Positions 34,167 through 43,082 of a DNA stretch of 64,000 bases are shown piece by piece; position 1 is the first letter of the stretch, and each line of letters begins with the position of its first letter. Below the pieces are notes generated by a model that saw only the letters and a program-made list of their open reading frames with translations, was not told where the DNA came from and did not search any database. Position numbers and translations under genes: made by a program. The stretch is taken from NCBI GenBank assembly GCA_035622275.1, contig DASPVQ010000007.1, forward strand, positions 62,001 to 126,000, written 5' to 3'. This stretch comes from Thermoplasmata archaeon (lineage in GTDB: Archaea > Thermoplasmatota > Thermoplasmata > Lutacidiplasmatales > UBA184).

Positions 34167-34334
34167 CCACGCCCCCCGCGATCGCGCCGCGGAGTATCGT
34201 AGCGCCGAGCCGGTCGCCGTTCGTACCGGCCACCCCGTCGGCTCCCGGGGCGCGCCCCCGGAGCCACGACGAGTCGAGATCGGAGATCGCCCGACACCCA
34301 CCTTCCCAAGGGCGGATCCGGGAGGAATCGAAAC

Positions 34335-34408
34335 CGGGCCCGAGGGGATTCGAACCCCTGATCTTGCGGTTAAGAGCCGCCTGCTCTACCGGGCTGAGCT
34401 ACGGGCCC
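34335..34408 (-). tRNA. tRNA-Lys (anticodon CUU)
   Basis: 74 nt, no encoded CCA, no intron. The acceptor stem GGGCCCG pairs perfectly with its 3' strand, discriminator G73. D arm GCTC/GAGC, anticodon loop CTCTTAA (anticodon CTT), T arm AGGGG-TTCGAAT-CCCCT. One oddity: the outermost anticodon-stem pair (27-43) is G-A and not Watson-Crick. A TATA box lies about 30 nt upstream. Confidence 0.95.
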
Positions 34409-34437
34409 ACGACGGCTCGCTCGGACCTGCGCCCGGG

Positions 34438-34444
34438 AGATAAA
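34438..34444 (-). promoter_or_regulatory. TATA box of tRNA-Lys
   Basis: TTTATCT on the minus strand, 30-36 nt before the tRNA 5' end, in the short gap between the deoxyhypusine synthase stop and the tRNA. Confidence 0.55.
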
Positions 34445-34466
34445 GCCTCGGAGCGAGCCGGGCGCC

Positions 34467-35405
34467 TCACCGGATCCGCTCGAGCGCCGCGCCGACCATG
34501 AGCGGCAGCAGAACGGTCACGTCGCCCTCGACGCTCACGTGGCGCGCCGTGGGCTTCACCTTGCCCCACGAGACGGCTTCGCGGGTCCGCGCGCCGGACA
34601 GGCTGCCGTCCCACTCCACCGCGGTCGTGAGGTAGAGGGCGGCGTCGAGCCCGCCCCGGAACTGGTTCCACCAGATCGTGTGGTGCTTGGAGATCCCGCC
34701 ACCGAGGAGGATCGCCCCGCTCCGCCGCGCCTCGAAGACGAGGTCGCTGAGGGCCTGCTCGTCGGCGAACAGGTCGAGGGCGAAGGCCCGGTGGTCCTGC
34801 CAGAAGAGCCACAGCTGGGAGCCCACGGCACCGTCCGTGATCCCGGGCACGAAGACGGGGACGCGGCGGTCGTGGGCCGCCCGCAAAAGGCTCGAGCGCG
34901 CCGAGGCCGGGATCGCGGCGCCGATCGCTCGGGCGAGGGCCGCGCTCGAGAGCGACCGCGTCCCGTCGGCCCACAGCCGGCGCAGGATCGGCCGCATCTT
35001 GCGCTCGATGATCCGGCCGTAGTTCGCCTCGGGGATCACGAGGTTGCCGAGCCGATAGAGGTGGCGACGATGCAGCGCGACGTCGTTCAGGTCCCAGGCG
35101 CCGTGATAGTACGGCCGGAACGACCGGGCGAGGTCATGGTCGAGGGTGCCGCACGTCGTGATCACCGCGTCGACGTAGCCCTCGCGCACCAGGCCCGCGA
35201 GCACCCCGCGGGTCCCCGTGGCCATGAGGGCCGCCGGGAACGACAGGAACCGGGTCATCGACCGGTCGCCGAGCATCCGGGCGAGCAGGTCGACGCCCTC
35301 GGCGACCTGCTTCGCGCTGAACCCGCCCGCCGCGTCCATGCGGCGCACCAGGACGTCGAGCGACGGCGCGTCCCCTGCCTCGAGGTCCTCGACGCGTCGC
35401 GGCAC
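34467..35405 (-). CDS. dys: Deoxyhypusine synthase
   Basis: 312 residues. Transfers an aminobutyl group from spermidine to a lysine of aIF5A, the first step of hypusine formation. K240 in GGGISKHHTIWWN is the enzyme-intermediate lysine. VITTCGTLDHD and the NAD-binding SWGKVKPTA late segment are typical. Upstream on the same strand are a presenilin-like protease and aIF2-beta, so it belongs to a translation-linked group. The aIF5A gene itself is not in the window. Confidence 0.95.
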   Translation of the reverse strand: MPRRVEDLEAGDAPSLDVLVRRMDAAGGFSAKQVAEGVDLLARMLGDRSMTRFLSFPAALMATGTRGVLAGLVREGYVDAVITTCGTLDHDLARSFRPYYHGAWDLNDVALHRRHLYRLGNLVIPEANYGRIIERKMRPILRRLWADGTRSLSSAALARAIGAAIPASARSSLLRAAHDRRVPVFVPGITDGAVGSQLWLFWQDHRAFALDLFADEQALSDLVFEARRSGAILLGGGISKHHTIWWNQFRGGLDAALYLTTAVEWDGSLSGARTREAVSWGKVKPTARHVSVEGDVTVLLPLMVGAALERIR

Positions 35406-35427
35406 GCTCGGGCCGAGGCCCGGAGGC

Positions 35428-36396
35428 TTAAATGCCCGTGCCGAAGCCGAGCGAGAACGAGTGGAAGACGAGCAGGTAGGCCACGATGTACCCGGCGAGG
35501 GCCCCGCCGTTGAGGAACGGGAGCCCGGCCTGCGCGTTGCCCCGCAGCACGATCCGCATCAGGACGGCGTAGCCGACGAGCGAGCCGAGGAGCGCGCCGA
35601 GGCCCGCCCAGAGGTTGCCCCCGAGCCCCCACACGACCGGCGCGTTCGGCAGCCAGATGAACGCGCTGACGACCAGGGTCCCCGGGATCACGACGTCGCC
35701 GAGGCCCATGAACAGCGCCTCCCGCTGCTCGACGGGCTGCGCGCGAACCGCCTTCAGGTTCGGGGCGCCGGGGTAGTCGTAGCCCGCCGACTCCGGCATC
35801 ACCATCAGGATCGGCAGCTTCATGTCGGTCACGACCTCGGCGAGGCTCACCATGTGCTTGGTCCCGTAGACGGCGATCGCGTCGTAGACGAGCAGGGCCA
35901 CGAGCAGGATGAACGCCGGCAGGATCGCGAAGGAGATGCCGAGGATCGCGATCAGCGAGCCCGCGGCGAGGAAGCCCACGAGGTCGATGACGTACCACTG
36001 CGGCTCCATCAGCAGCGCGAGGTAGAGCGAGGCGCTGACGATCGCGGCGAACACGAGCGCCGGATCGATCACGACCTCGGCCGCGGTCGGCGGCAGGAGG
36101 ACGAGCCCGGGCGGGAAGATCGCGAACGTGGCGTACAGGGTGACGTAGAGCGACGCCGCGATCCCGAGCAGGATCAGGTGGCGCAGGGCGGAGATCCCAC
36201 CCTGCCGCCGGGCGATGAACAGGATCGCGAGCGGCGCCACCACGATGATGACGATGATCTCGAGCGGGCCGGCGAGGCTCTGGGGGTTGGAGGACGAGGT
36301 CAGGCCGGCGGAGCGGAACGGGTCGGCGAGCAGGAGCGCGACCGCCTGGGCGCCCACGTAGAGCGCGAGGAGCCCGATCCAGCGGAGGCTCCGCAT
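35428..36396 (-). CDS. Presenilin/signal-peptide-peptidase-like intramembrane aspartyl protease
   Basis: 322 residues, about nine hydrophobic segments. Both catalytic Asp motifs are present: LVYDAIAVYGTKHM (YD) and MGLGDVVIPG (GLGD). The late AGLPFLNGGALAGY takes the place of the PAL motif, as in archaeal PSH members. Cuts transmembrane helices within the membrane; substrates unknown. Six nt downstream of aIF2-beta and 22 nt upstream of deoxyhypusine synthase. Confidence 0.9.
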   Translation of the reverse strand: MRSLRWIGLLALYVGAQAVALLLADPFRSAGLTSSSNPQSLAGPLEIIVIIVVAPLAILFIARRQGGISALRHLILLGIAASLYVTLYATFAIFPPGLVLLPPTAAEVVIDPALVFAAIVSASLYLALLMEPQWYVIDLVGFLAAGSLIAILGISFAILPAFILLVALLVYDAIAVYGTKHMVSLAEVVTDMKLPILMVMPESAGYDYPGAPNLKAVRAQPVEQREALFMGLGDVVIPGTLVVSAFIWLPNAPVVWGLGGNLWAGLGALLGSLVGYAVLMRIVLRGNAQAGLPFLNGGALAGYIVAYLLVFHSFSLGFGTGI

Positions 36397-36402
36397 GTAC
36401 GG

Positions 36403-37020
36403 CTACGGCTGGACCACGGCGTAGGCGTTGTTGCCGAGGACCTTGGTCACCTTCGCGTTGACGGTCGTCCCGCGCTGGTTCGCGCCCGTCACGAAGATCA
36501 CGAACCCTTCTTTCTTAGCGACCCCGTCCCCGCGCCGGCCGACGTCCTCGATCGTCAGGCGATAGACCTCGCCGACGACGACCGGGGTCTTCGGACGCTC
36601 GGGCGCGACCACGCGGCGCACGGTCACGGGCCGCTGCGCCCCGCACGCCTCGCAGACGAGCAGGGTCAGCCGACCCTGCTTCTCGAGGTGCGTGTCGGGC
36701 CGCTTGCACTCCGAGCAGATCACGTACTTCGCCGTGTACTCCCGGATCCTCAGCGCGATCTGGTCCTTCGTGAGGCGGCTCTTGAGGACGCCGCGGGGCA
36801 GGTCGAGCACCCCGGGACAGCCGAGCTCCTTCGCCAGGTACTGGATCACGTGGTCGGGCTCGCGGCGCAGCACTCCGGCGATCTCCTGGAAGTTGCGGAC
36901 GACCGTGTTCTTGCCGTCGGTCATCACGTCCGGCTCGGGCACCTGGAACCGGTCGCTGCCGATCTGGACGGGCGGCAGCTTCGCCCGCGCGCGCTCGAGG
37001 AGCGACTGGTAGCTCTCCAT
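36403..37020 (-). CDS. Translation initiation factor aIF2 beta subunit with TRAM domain
   Basis: 205 residues. N-terminal helix and alpha/beta domain (VVRNFQEIAGVLRREPDHVIQYLAKELG), then a zinc ribbon with CSEC and CEAC. After the zinc ribbon comes a TRAM domain (about 145-205: VYRLTIEDVGRRGDGVAKKEGFVIFV), an RNA-binding addition also known from some euryarchaeal aIF2-beta proteins. Part of the aIF2 heterotrimer that brings initiator tRNA to the ribosome. Own TATA box upstream. Confidence 0.95.
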   Translation of the reverse strand: MESYQSLLERARAKLPPVQIGSDRFQVPEPDVMTDGKNTVVRNFQEIAGVLRREPDHVIQYLAKELGCPGVLDLPRGVLKSRLTKDQIALRIREYTAKYVICSECKRPDTHLEKQGRLTLLVCEACGAQRPVTVRRVVAPERPKTPVVVGEVYRLTIEDVGRRGDGVAKKEGFVIFVTGANQRGTTVNAKVTKVLGNNAYAVVQP

Positions 37021-37047
37021 CGGGACGCGCGGGGACCGTGGGCTCGG

Positions 37048-37054
37048 GTAAAAG
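37048..37054 (-). promoter_or_regulatory. TATA box of aIF2-beta
   Basis: CTTTTAC on the minus strand, 28-34 nt before ATG 37020, in the 41-nt gap after the HAD gene. It suggests that aIF2-beta, the presenilin-like protease and deoxyhypusine synthase form a separate transcript. Confidence 0.5.
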
Positions 37055-37061
37055 GATATCC

Positions 37062-37733
37062 TCAGGCGGACGGCGGCGCGGGGTCCGACGGGAACGCGGA
37101 GAGGACGTCGAGCACCCGCTCGAGGCTCCCGTCCTCGACGATCGCGCTCGCGCCGTGCCGGACCGCGTCGTCCTCCGGCCGGAACGCGACGCCGATCCGG
37201 CTGCGGCGGAACAGGCCGACGTCGATCTCCGAGTTGCCGACCGACGCGGTCTCCGACGGGTCCACCCCGAGCCGGGCCTGCAGGTCGGCGAGCACGTCGG
37301 CCTTGCGGTGGATCGGGACGCGGACGATGCCCTCGCCGGTCAGGCGGCCGGCCGCGTCGACGCGGAACCCGTTCGCGAGGACGACGTCGATCCCGAGCTC
37401 GTCGGCGATCCGACGCGCCAGCAGGTCGATCCCTCCGCTCACGATCGCGGTGCGCGCTCCTCGGGCCCGTAGGCCGCGGATCAGTTCGGAGGCGCCCGGC
37501 ATCAACGGCGCGCGGTCGAGGATCCGCCCGATCTCGCCGAGCGACAGGTCGGGTCGGTGGCGCCACCAGATCCGGACGTCCGAACGGATGAACTCGAGAT
37601 CGTCGATCTCGTAGGCCATGAACCGCCGCAGCCCCTCGGGGTTCGCGTCGCCGAAGTGCGCGTGGACCATCGCCCAGGAGCTCGGGACGTCGACGAGGGT
37701 CCCGTCCATGTCGAGCGCGACCAGCCTAAGCAC
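37062..37733 (-). CDS. HAD-family phosphatase (SerB-like)
   Basis: 223 residues from GTG 37733, which overlaps the aldo-keto reductase stop by 8 nt; an ATG at 37754 is possible. Motif I LDMDGTL (D8, D10), motif II VSGGID, conserved Lys in RKADVL, and a diverged motif III GNSEIDVGL. PSP-like helical cap. Similar archaeal proteins are annotated as phosphoserine phosphatases; the substrate is not proven by sequence. Confidence 0.8.
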   Translation of the reverse strand: MLRLVALDMDGTLVDVPSSWAMVHAHFGDANPEGLRRFMAYEIDDLEFIRSDVRIWWRHRPDLSLGEIGRILDRAPLMPGASELIRGLRARGARTAIVSGGIDLLARRIADELGIDVVLANGFRVDAAGRLTGEGIVRVPIHRKADVLADLQARLGVDPSETASVGNSEIDVGLFRRSRIGVAFRPEDDAVRHGASAIVEDGSLERVLDVLSAFPSDPAPPSA

Positions 37734-38637
37734 GTTCGCCCCGCGCGATCGCATCCGCCGCGTCGAGGACCCGGTCCGGCGGGCGGATCGCCCAGGCGGC
37801 GAGGTTCGAGTCGACCTGCTCGGGCCGGGTCATCCCCACGACCGGCGCGGCGCCCTGGCGGGCGAGCCAGTGCAGCGCGATCGACGCGAGGGGCACGTTC
37901 GCGCTCCGGGCGAGCTCGCGCAGCGCGCGGGTGCGCTCAAGGACCGTCGGCAGGCGATCCGGCTCGAACAGGCGGTGGGCGTAGCGGCGCACCTCCGCGG
38001 GAACCGAGCGGCCGTCGAGGTACCGGCCGTGCAGGAGCCCGCGGGCGAGCGGTGAGTAGGCCTCGATCAGGATCCCGTGCGCCCGACAGTACTCCCGCAC
38101 GGGATCGGCCTCGTCCCGGTCGAACAGGTTGTAGCGGACCTGGTTGACCGCGATGCGGGCCTCCCGGAGCGCTTCCGCCGCCGCCGTGAGCTCCTCGACC
38201 GAGAAGTTCGATACGCCGATCGCGCCCACCCGCCCGTCCTTCCAGGCGGCCTCGAGGGCGGGCATCGTCTCGGCGAGCGGCACGCGCGGATCGGGCGCGT
38301 GCACGAGGTAGAGGTCGACCGAGCGGCGACCGAGCCGCTCGAGGCTGTTGATGAGGCTCGAGCGGACCTGCTCCGGCCGCAGGTGCTCCCAGGAGACCTT
38401 GGTCACGACGAACGCTTCGGGGGCCTCACCGGCCGCCCGGCGCAGGACCTCGCCGAGCACGCGCTCGCTGCGGCCGTTGCCGTACACTTCGGCGGTGTCG
38501 AACCAGCGGAGCCCGGCTTCCCAGGCGCGGCCGATCGTGGCCTTCGTCCGGGCCTCGTCCTCGGGACCCCAGCGGCCGAGCGCCCACAGTCCGACGCCGA
38601 GCGCGGGGTGTGGCTTGGCCGACCCCGGGAGCGGCAT
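37726..38637 (-). CDS. Aldo/keto reductase
   Basis: 303 residues from ATG 38637. A GTG at 38730 would add 31 Arg/Pro-rich residues and is less likely. TIM-barrel AKR with the catalytic tetrad visible: Asp and Tyr in FDTAEVYG, Lys in VVTKVSW, His in YLVHAPD. IGVSNFSVEEL and PLARGLLHG match the AKR11/13 type. NAD(P)H-dependent reduction of an unknown carbonyl. Confidence 0.88.
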   Translation of the reverse strand: MPLPGSAKPHPALGVGLWALGRWGPEDEARTKATIGRAWEAGLRWFDTAEVYGNGRSERVLGEVLRRAAGEAPEAFVVTKVSWEHLRPEQVRSSLINSLERLGRRSVDLYLVHAPDPRVPLAETMPALEAAWKDGRVGAIGVSNFSVEELTAAAEALREARIAVNQVRYNLFDRDEADPVREYCRAHGILIEAYSPLARGLLHGRYLDGRSVPAEVRRYAHRLFEPDRLPTVLERTRALRELARSANVPLASIALHWLARQGAAPVVGMTRPEQVDSNLAAWAIRPPDRVLDAADAIARGERA

Positions 38638-38739
38638 CGTCCCGGGGAGGCCGGTGGGCGCCGGGGGCTTCTTCGCGCGGGGCGCGGCCGCGCGATCTCG
38701 GGTTCGGGAGGGGCGGGTTCGGGCGGGCACGGGGCTTCC

Positions 38740-41406
38740 CTAAACGCCCGGTCTCAAGTGCTCGTCGATGCGCCGGATCCGCTCCGCGAGCTCCCGGGCC
38801 TTGTCCCTCGTCGCGCGGACGACCTCGGGCGGCGCGCGGGCGCAAAACCCCTCGTCCGCGAGCCGGCGTTGTTCCTTGTCGAGGAGGCGGGTGAGCTTGG
38901 CGCGCTCGCGCTCGAGCGCCTCGGTCTCCCCGGCCGCCGGGGCCGGTCGGGCCAGGTAGCATTCGCCGAGCTCCGCCACCCGCCCCGCCGCGCCCGGAGG
39001 CGAAGCGGCACCGGCGGACAGGAACTCGAGCGGGCCCACCCGTGCGAGGCGCGTCACGGTCGCCGTCTCCCGCTCGAGGACCCGGGCGACCTCGGGCCCC
39101 GACGGGCGGATCCAGGCGGCCGGCACGGCGGGCGCGGCGATCGCCTCGTCCGCCCGGAGGTTGCGCAGCAGTCGGACCGCCTCGAGCACGGTCTCCATCT
39201 CGAGCTCCGCTTCGGCGTCCGGCGCGACCTCGTCCGCGGCGGGCCAAGGGGCCGTCGCGAGGAACTCGCCGTCGTGCGGGAGGGCATGCCAGAGCTCCTC
39301 GGAGAGATGCGGGACGAACGGGTGGAGACGACGCAGGGTTCGGTCGATCACGAACCGCAGCGTGGCGCGCGTCTCGCGGGCCGCGGGCTCACCCTGTCGG
39401 CCGGCGAGCGCGTCCTTGGCGATCTCGACGTACCGGTCCGCGAGCTCGTGCCAGACGAAGCGGTAGAGGACCGCGGCCGCCCGGGAGGGCTCGAAGCCGT
39501 CGAGCTCGGCTTCCGACTCCTCCGCGGCCCGACGGTAACGCGAGAGGACCCAGCGGTTCTCGAGACGCGCGCCCCGCGTCAACGACGGCGCGTCGCGCAC
39601 CGCGTCGCCCCCGGCCGAGACGTGCGGGGCGGCGAAGCGGACGAGGTTCCACAGCTTCGTGAGGAAGTTGCGGGCCCCGTCGAGCACCGCCATCCCGAAG
39701 GGCCCGTCCTCCGAGGCGGGGTTCGGGAACAAAAGGCCGAAGCGCAGCGCGTCCGCGCCGCGCTCGCGGATGAGGTCGAGGGGCTCGGGGGAGTTGCCGA
39801 GGTGCTTCGACATCCGCCGTCCCGTCTCGTCCTGCACCATGCCGGTGAAGTAGACGTCGCGGAACGGGCGATCGCCGCGGAAGCGGTAGCCGCTCATCAT
39901 CATCCGGGCGACCCAGAAGAACATGATGTCGCGGCCCGTGACGAGGACGCTCGTCGGGTAGTAGCGCTCGAGCAGCTCCGTTCGCTCGGGCCAGCCGAGG
40001 GTCGCGAACGGCCAGAGCCAGGAGGTGAACCAGGTGTCGAGCACGTCCGGGTCGGGCGACAGCTCGCTCGAGCCGCAGCGCTCGCAGCGCGTCGGCGTCT
40101 CGAGCGCGACGTTCGCCGTCCCGCAGGCACGGCACGTGTGCACGGGGATCGGATGCCCCCAGAGGATCTGGCGCGAGATGCACCAGTCCTGGATCCCGTC
40201 CATCCACCGGAAGAACGCCCGGTTCCAGCGCTCGGGATGGATCCGGATCTCCCCGGCACGGACCGCGGCCACGACCGGTGCGGCGAGCGGGGCCATCCGC
40301 ACGAACCACTGCGTCGAGAGCCTCGGCTCCACGACCGCGTCCGAGCGCTCCGACCGCCCGATCGAGTGACGGTAGGGCTCGGATCGGACGAGGAGCCCGG
40401 CGTGATCGAGCGCGGCGATCACCTTCGCGCGCGCCTCTTCCCGCTCGTAGCCGTGGAACTCCGCGGGGACGCCGGCGCCCGTGAGGCGGGCGCTCTCGTC
40501 GAAGATCTCGACCGGCGTCGCGAGCTCGGGGTGCCGGAGGGCGATCTCGCGATCGACGGGGTCGTGCCGCGGCGTGATCTTGAGCGCGCCGGCGCCGAAG
40601 GTCGGGTCCACCGCGGGATCGGTGATCACGGGCACGCGCCGGTGGGAGATCGGGACACTCACGTACCGGCCGACCGCGTCGGCGTAGCGCGGGTCGTCCG
40701 GGTGGACAGCAACGGCGACGTCCCCGAAGATCGTCTCGGGGCGGACGGTCGCCACTTCGATCCCGCCGAGACCGCCGTCGGCGAAGGGGTAGCGGACGTG
40801 GACGAGCGTCGTCTCCTCCTCGGTGTTCACGACCTCGAGGTCGGAGATCGCGGTCCGCAGCCGGGGGTCCCAGTTGACCATCCGCTCGCCGCGGTAGACG
40901 AGGCCGTCGCGGTACAGCGCGACGAACGCGTCGCGGGTGGCCCGGACGCTGGCCGGGTCCATCGTGTAGCGGAACCGGCTCCAGTCGACCGAGAAACCGC
41001 CGGCGCGGGTCTGCTCGATGATCCGCCGCTCGTGCTCCGCCCGCCAGCGCTCGAGCTCGGCGAGCGCGGCCTCGCGGCTCAACTCCTCGAAGCGGACCCC
41101 TTCCTTCGCGAGCCGCCGCCGCACCTCGACCTGCGTCGCGAGGCCGGCGTGGTCTACCCCCGGGACCCAGAGGGTCGCACGTCCCTGCATCCGGGCCCGG
41201 CGCACGAGGGCGTCCATGACACTGTCGCCGAGCATGTGGCCGAGCGTCAGGACGCCGGTGACGTTCGGTGGCGGCAGGACCATCGAGAACGTCGGCCCGT
41301 CGGGCCGCTCCTTCGCGCGGAAGATCCCCGCCCGCTCCCAGGCCTCCTGCCAGCGCGCGTCGATCGCGGCGGCGTCGAAGCGGGTCGGAAGGCCGGGGTC
41401 CGTCAG
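38740..41406 (-). CDS. valS: Valyl-tRNA synthetase, apparently starting at CTG
   Basis: 888 residues if translation begins at CTG 41406. Class I signature PPPNVTGVLTLGH (HIGH as TLGH, 54-57), editing domain with TVRPETIFGDVAVAVHP, zinc-ribbon cysteines (CRAC, CERC), KMSKS as RRMSKH, and a coiled-coil arm at the end. The usual N-terminal segment (RFDAAAIDARWQEAWERAG) lies upstream of the first ATG (41283), and no ATG, GTG or TTG occurs before the in-frame TAG at about 41428. AGGAGG sits 8 nt before the CTG, which overlaps the preceding stop as CTGA. Confidence 0.92.
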   Translation of the reverse strand: MTDPGLPTRFDAAAIDARWQEAWERAGIFRAKERPDGPTFSMVLPPPNVTGVLTLGHMLGDSVMDALVRRARMQGRATLWVPGVDHAGLATQVEVRRRLAKEGVRFEELSREAALAELERWRAEHERRIIEQTRAGGFSVDWSRFRYTMDPASVRATRDAFVALYRDGLVYRGERMVNWDPRLRTAISDLEVVNTEEETTLVHVRYPFADGGLGGIEVATVRPETIFGDVAVAVHPDDPRYADAVGRYVSVPISHRRVPVITDPAVDPTFGAGALKITPRHDPVDREIALRHPELATPVEIFDESARLTGAGVPAEFHGYEREEARAKVIAALDHAGLLVRSEPYRHSIGRSERSDAVVEPRLSTQWFVRMAPLAAPVVAAVRAGEIRIHPERWNRAFFRWMDGIQDWCISRQILWGHPIPVHTCRACGTANVALETPTRCERCGSSELSPDPDVLDTWFTSWLWPFATLGWPERTELLERYYPTSVLVTGRDIMFFWVARMMMSGYRFRGDRPFRDVYFTGMVQDETGRRMSKHLGNSPEPLDLIRERGADALRFGLLFPNPASEDGPFGMAVLDGARNFLTKLWNLVRFAAPHVSAGGDAVRDAPSLTRGARLENRWVLSRYRRAAEESEAELDGFEPSRAAAVLYRFVWHELADRYVEIAKDALAGRQGEPAARETRATLRFVIDRTLRRLHPFVPHLSEELWHALPHDGEFLATAPWPAADEVAPDAEAELEMETVLEAVRLLRNLRADEAIAAPAVPAAWIRPSGPEVARVLERETATVTRLARVGPLEFLSAGAASPPGAAGRVAELGECYLARPAPAAGETEALERERAKLTRLLDKEQRRLADEGFCARAPPEVVRATRDKARELAERIRRIDEHLRPGV

Positions 41407-43082
41407 ATCGGACGCCTCCTATCGTGGCCCAGGGCGAGGGGCGCCGCGAGGGCGAGCTCCGCGATCGCGACGGCGCCCATGCCCGCGAGGCCGAGGTCGA
41501 TCGAGGAGCTGGCGAGGAGGTGGAACGCCACGAGCGGCGCGCCGGCCGCGACGACCCCCGGGATCGACACGAGGAGCGCCCACCACGCGCCGGCGTACAG
41601 GTTCGCGACGGGCAGGCCCCGGGACCGCGAGCGGCGGAACAGGATGCCAAGCTCCAGCAGCGCGGCCGCGACGACCGCGGGCAGCTCGGCGGCGATGAAG
41701 GCGACGAAGCGCGTCGGCTCGAAGATCCTCAGGAGCGTGATGCCGAGGACGAGCCCGCTCGCGACGAGGTAGATCGCCGCGATCAGGCCGGCCTTGGCGA
41801 GGACGATCGCCCGGTCGCCGAGCGGCAGCGTGCGCCCGTAGGCGTAGGCATTCACCTCGATGGCGAAGAAGGCGGGGCCGAAGAAGGTTGCGAGCAGCGC
41901 GGCGGTCGTCACGGCGCCGATCGCGATCTCGCGCGCGTCGCTCGACGAGGGCGCGGCGACGAACGTGAAGAGGCCGATCACGACCGCGTCCAGGCACGGC
42001 AGCAGCACGAGGAACGCGTAGCCCGGCGTCCGGCTCGAGATCCGTAGATCCTTGGTCAGCACCGCGCGGGCGGCGCCGTGCGTCGCGAGCGCGAAGCGCG
42101 GGGGGACGAACTCCCGCGCGGCGAGCGGTGGCGCGAGGCCGACGCGGCGGACGGCGCCCATCAACCAGGAGAACCCGCCGATCGCGACCGCGAGGTAGCT
42201 GCCCGCCGCCGCGCACAGGATCGCGAGGCCGTCCGGGGTGAGCCCGAAGCCCGCCCGTCCGCCGGCGAAGAGCGGCGGGAGGGTCGCGAACGTGAAGGGG
42301 AACGCGGCGAGGAGCGCATCGCGCGCGAGCGACGGGCCGCTCGCGAGCGTCGCGGCGAGCAGCGCGAAGAACCCGCCCGCGGCGACGACGAAGGCGAACA
42401 TCGCGAACGCGGGCAGGAGCCACAGGACGAGGTAGGCCCATCGCACGATCGCGCGCCCCCCTCCCCCGCGCGAGCCCTGCACGCGCCGCACGAAGGCGCG
42501 GCCGGTGAGCAGCGCGAGCGCGAGCGCGAAGACGATCGCCGCGAGCACGCCGGGAATCGTCGCGATCCCGGCGAGCGGGCCGAGCACCTCGCCCACGAAC
42601 AGGGGGGTCGCGACCAGGACCGCGATCGCGGGGAGGTCGAACAGACGAAGGTAGAGCAACCCCGCGGCGCGCCCCAGGGTCCGGGCGTCGATCGGCAACG
42701 GCTCGAGCACCGCGAGCACTCCCGACGCGAGGAGCGTCGGCAGCACCTGGAGCCCCGTCCACCACAGGAACGCCACGTCGAGGCTGAGCAGACCGGTGAG
42801 GACGCCGGCCTCCACGACCGGCACGGCGACCGGGACGCCGAAGAACGGCCCCTCGGCGAGCCGCGGGGCGAGATGGAGCACCAGCGCGCCACCGGCGGTG
42901 ATCAGGGTGAGCACCCCGGCCACGAGGATCTTGCTCTGGACCACTCGCCGCCGGGCGAGGGCCGCCGCCTTCGAGGTGTCGACCGAGGTCGGCAGATTGC
43001 CCTGCCGGAACGCGTAGACCGCCTGCAGGCAGACCTCCCCGAAGGCGACCGAGCTGATGCGACGGGCCTCCCGCCAGGTCAT
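41403..43082 (-). CDS. Large ABC transporter membrane protein
   Basis: 559 residues, about 12 or more hydrophobic segments. A soluble loop (about 330-365) carries AVLTKDLRISSRTPGYAF, a motif seen in ABC-2-like permeases with duplicated membrane halves. It starts at ATG 43082 overlapping the ATPase stop (ATGA), and its own stop overlaps the CTG start of valS. Exporter of unknown substrate. The TM count is an estimate by eye. Confidence 0.8.
   Translation of the reverse strand: MTWREARRISSVAFGEVCLQAVYAFRQGNLPTSVDTSKAAALARRRVVQSKILVAGVLTLITAGGALVLHLAPRLAEGPFFGVPVAVPVVEAGVLTGLLSLDVAFLWWTGLQVLPTLLASGVLAVLEPLPIDARTLGRAAGLLYLRLFDLPAIAVLVATPLFVGEVLGPLAGIATIPGVLAAIVFALALALLTGRAFVRRVQGSRGGGGRAIVRWAYLVLWLLPAFAMFAFVVAAGGFFALLAATLASGPSLARDALLAAFPFTFATLPPLFAGGRAGFGLTPDGLAILCAAAGSYLAVAIGGFSWLMGAVRRVGLAPPLAAREFVPPRFALATHGAARAVLTKDLRISSRTPGYAFLVLLPCLDAVVIGLFTFVAAPSSSDAREIAIGAVTTAALLATFFGPAFFAIEVNAYAYGRTLPLGDRAIVLAKAGLIAAIYLVASGLVLGITLLRIFEPTRFVAFIAAELPAVVAAALLELGILFRRSRSRGLPVANLYAGAWWALLVSIPGVVAAGAPLVAFHLLASSSIDLGLAGMGAVAIAELALAAPLALGHDRRRPI

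Noticed and set aside
38637-38730. N-terminal extension of the aldo-keto reductase to GTG 38730
   Set aside because: The added residues are Arg/Pro-rich low complexity, and the AKR fold begins right after ATG 38637.
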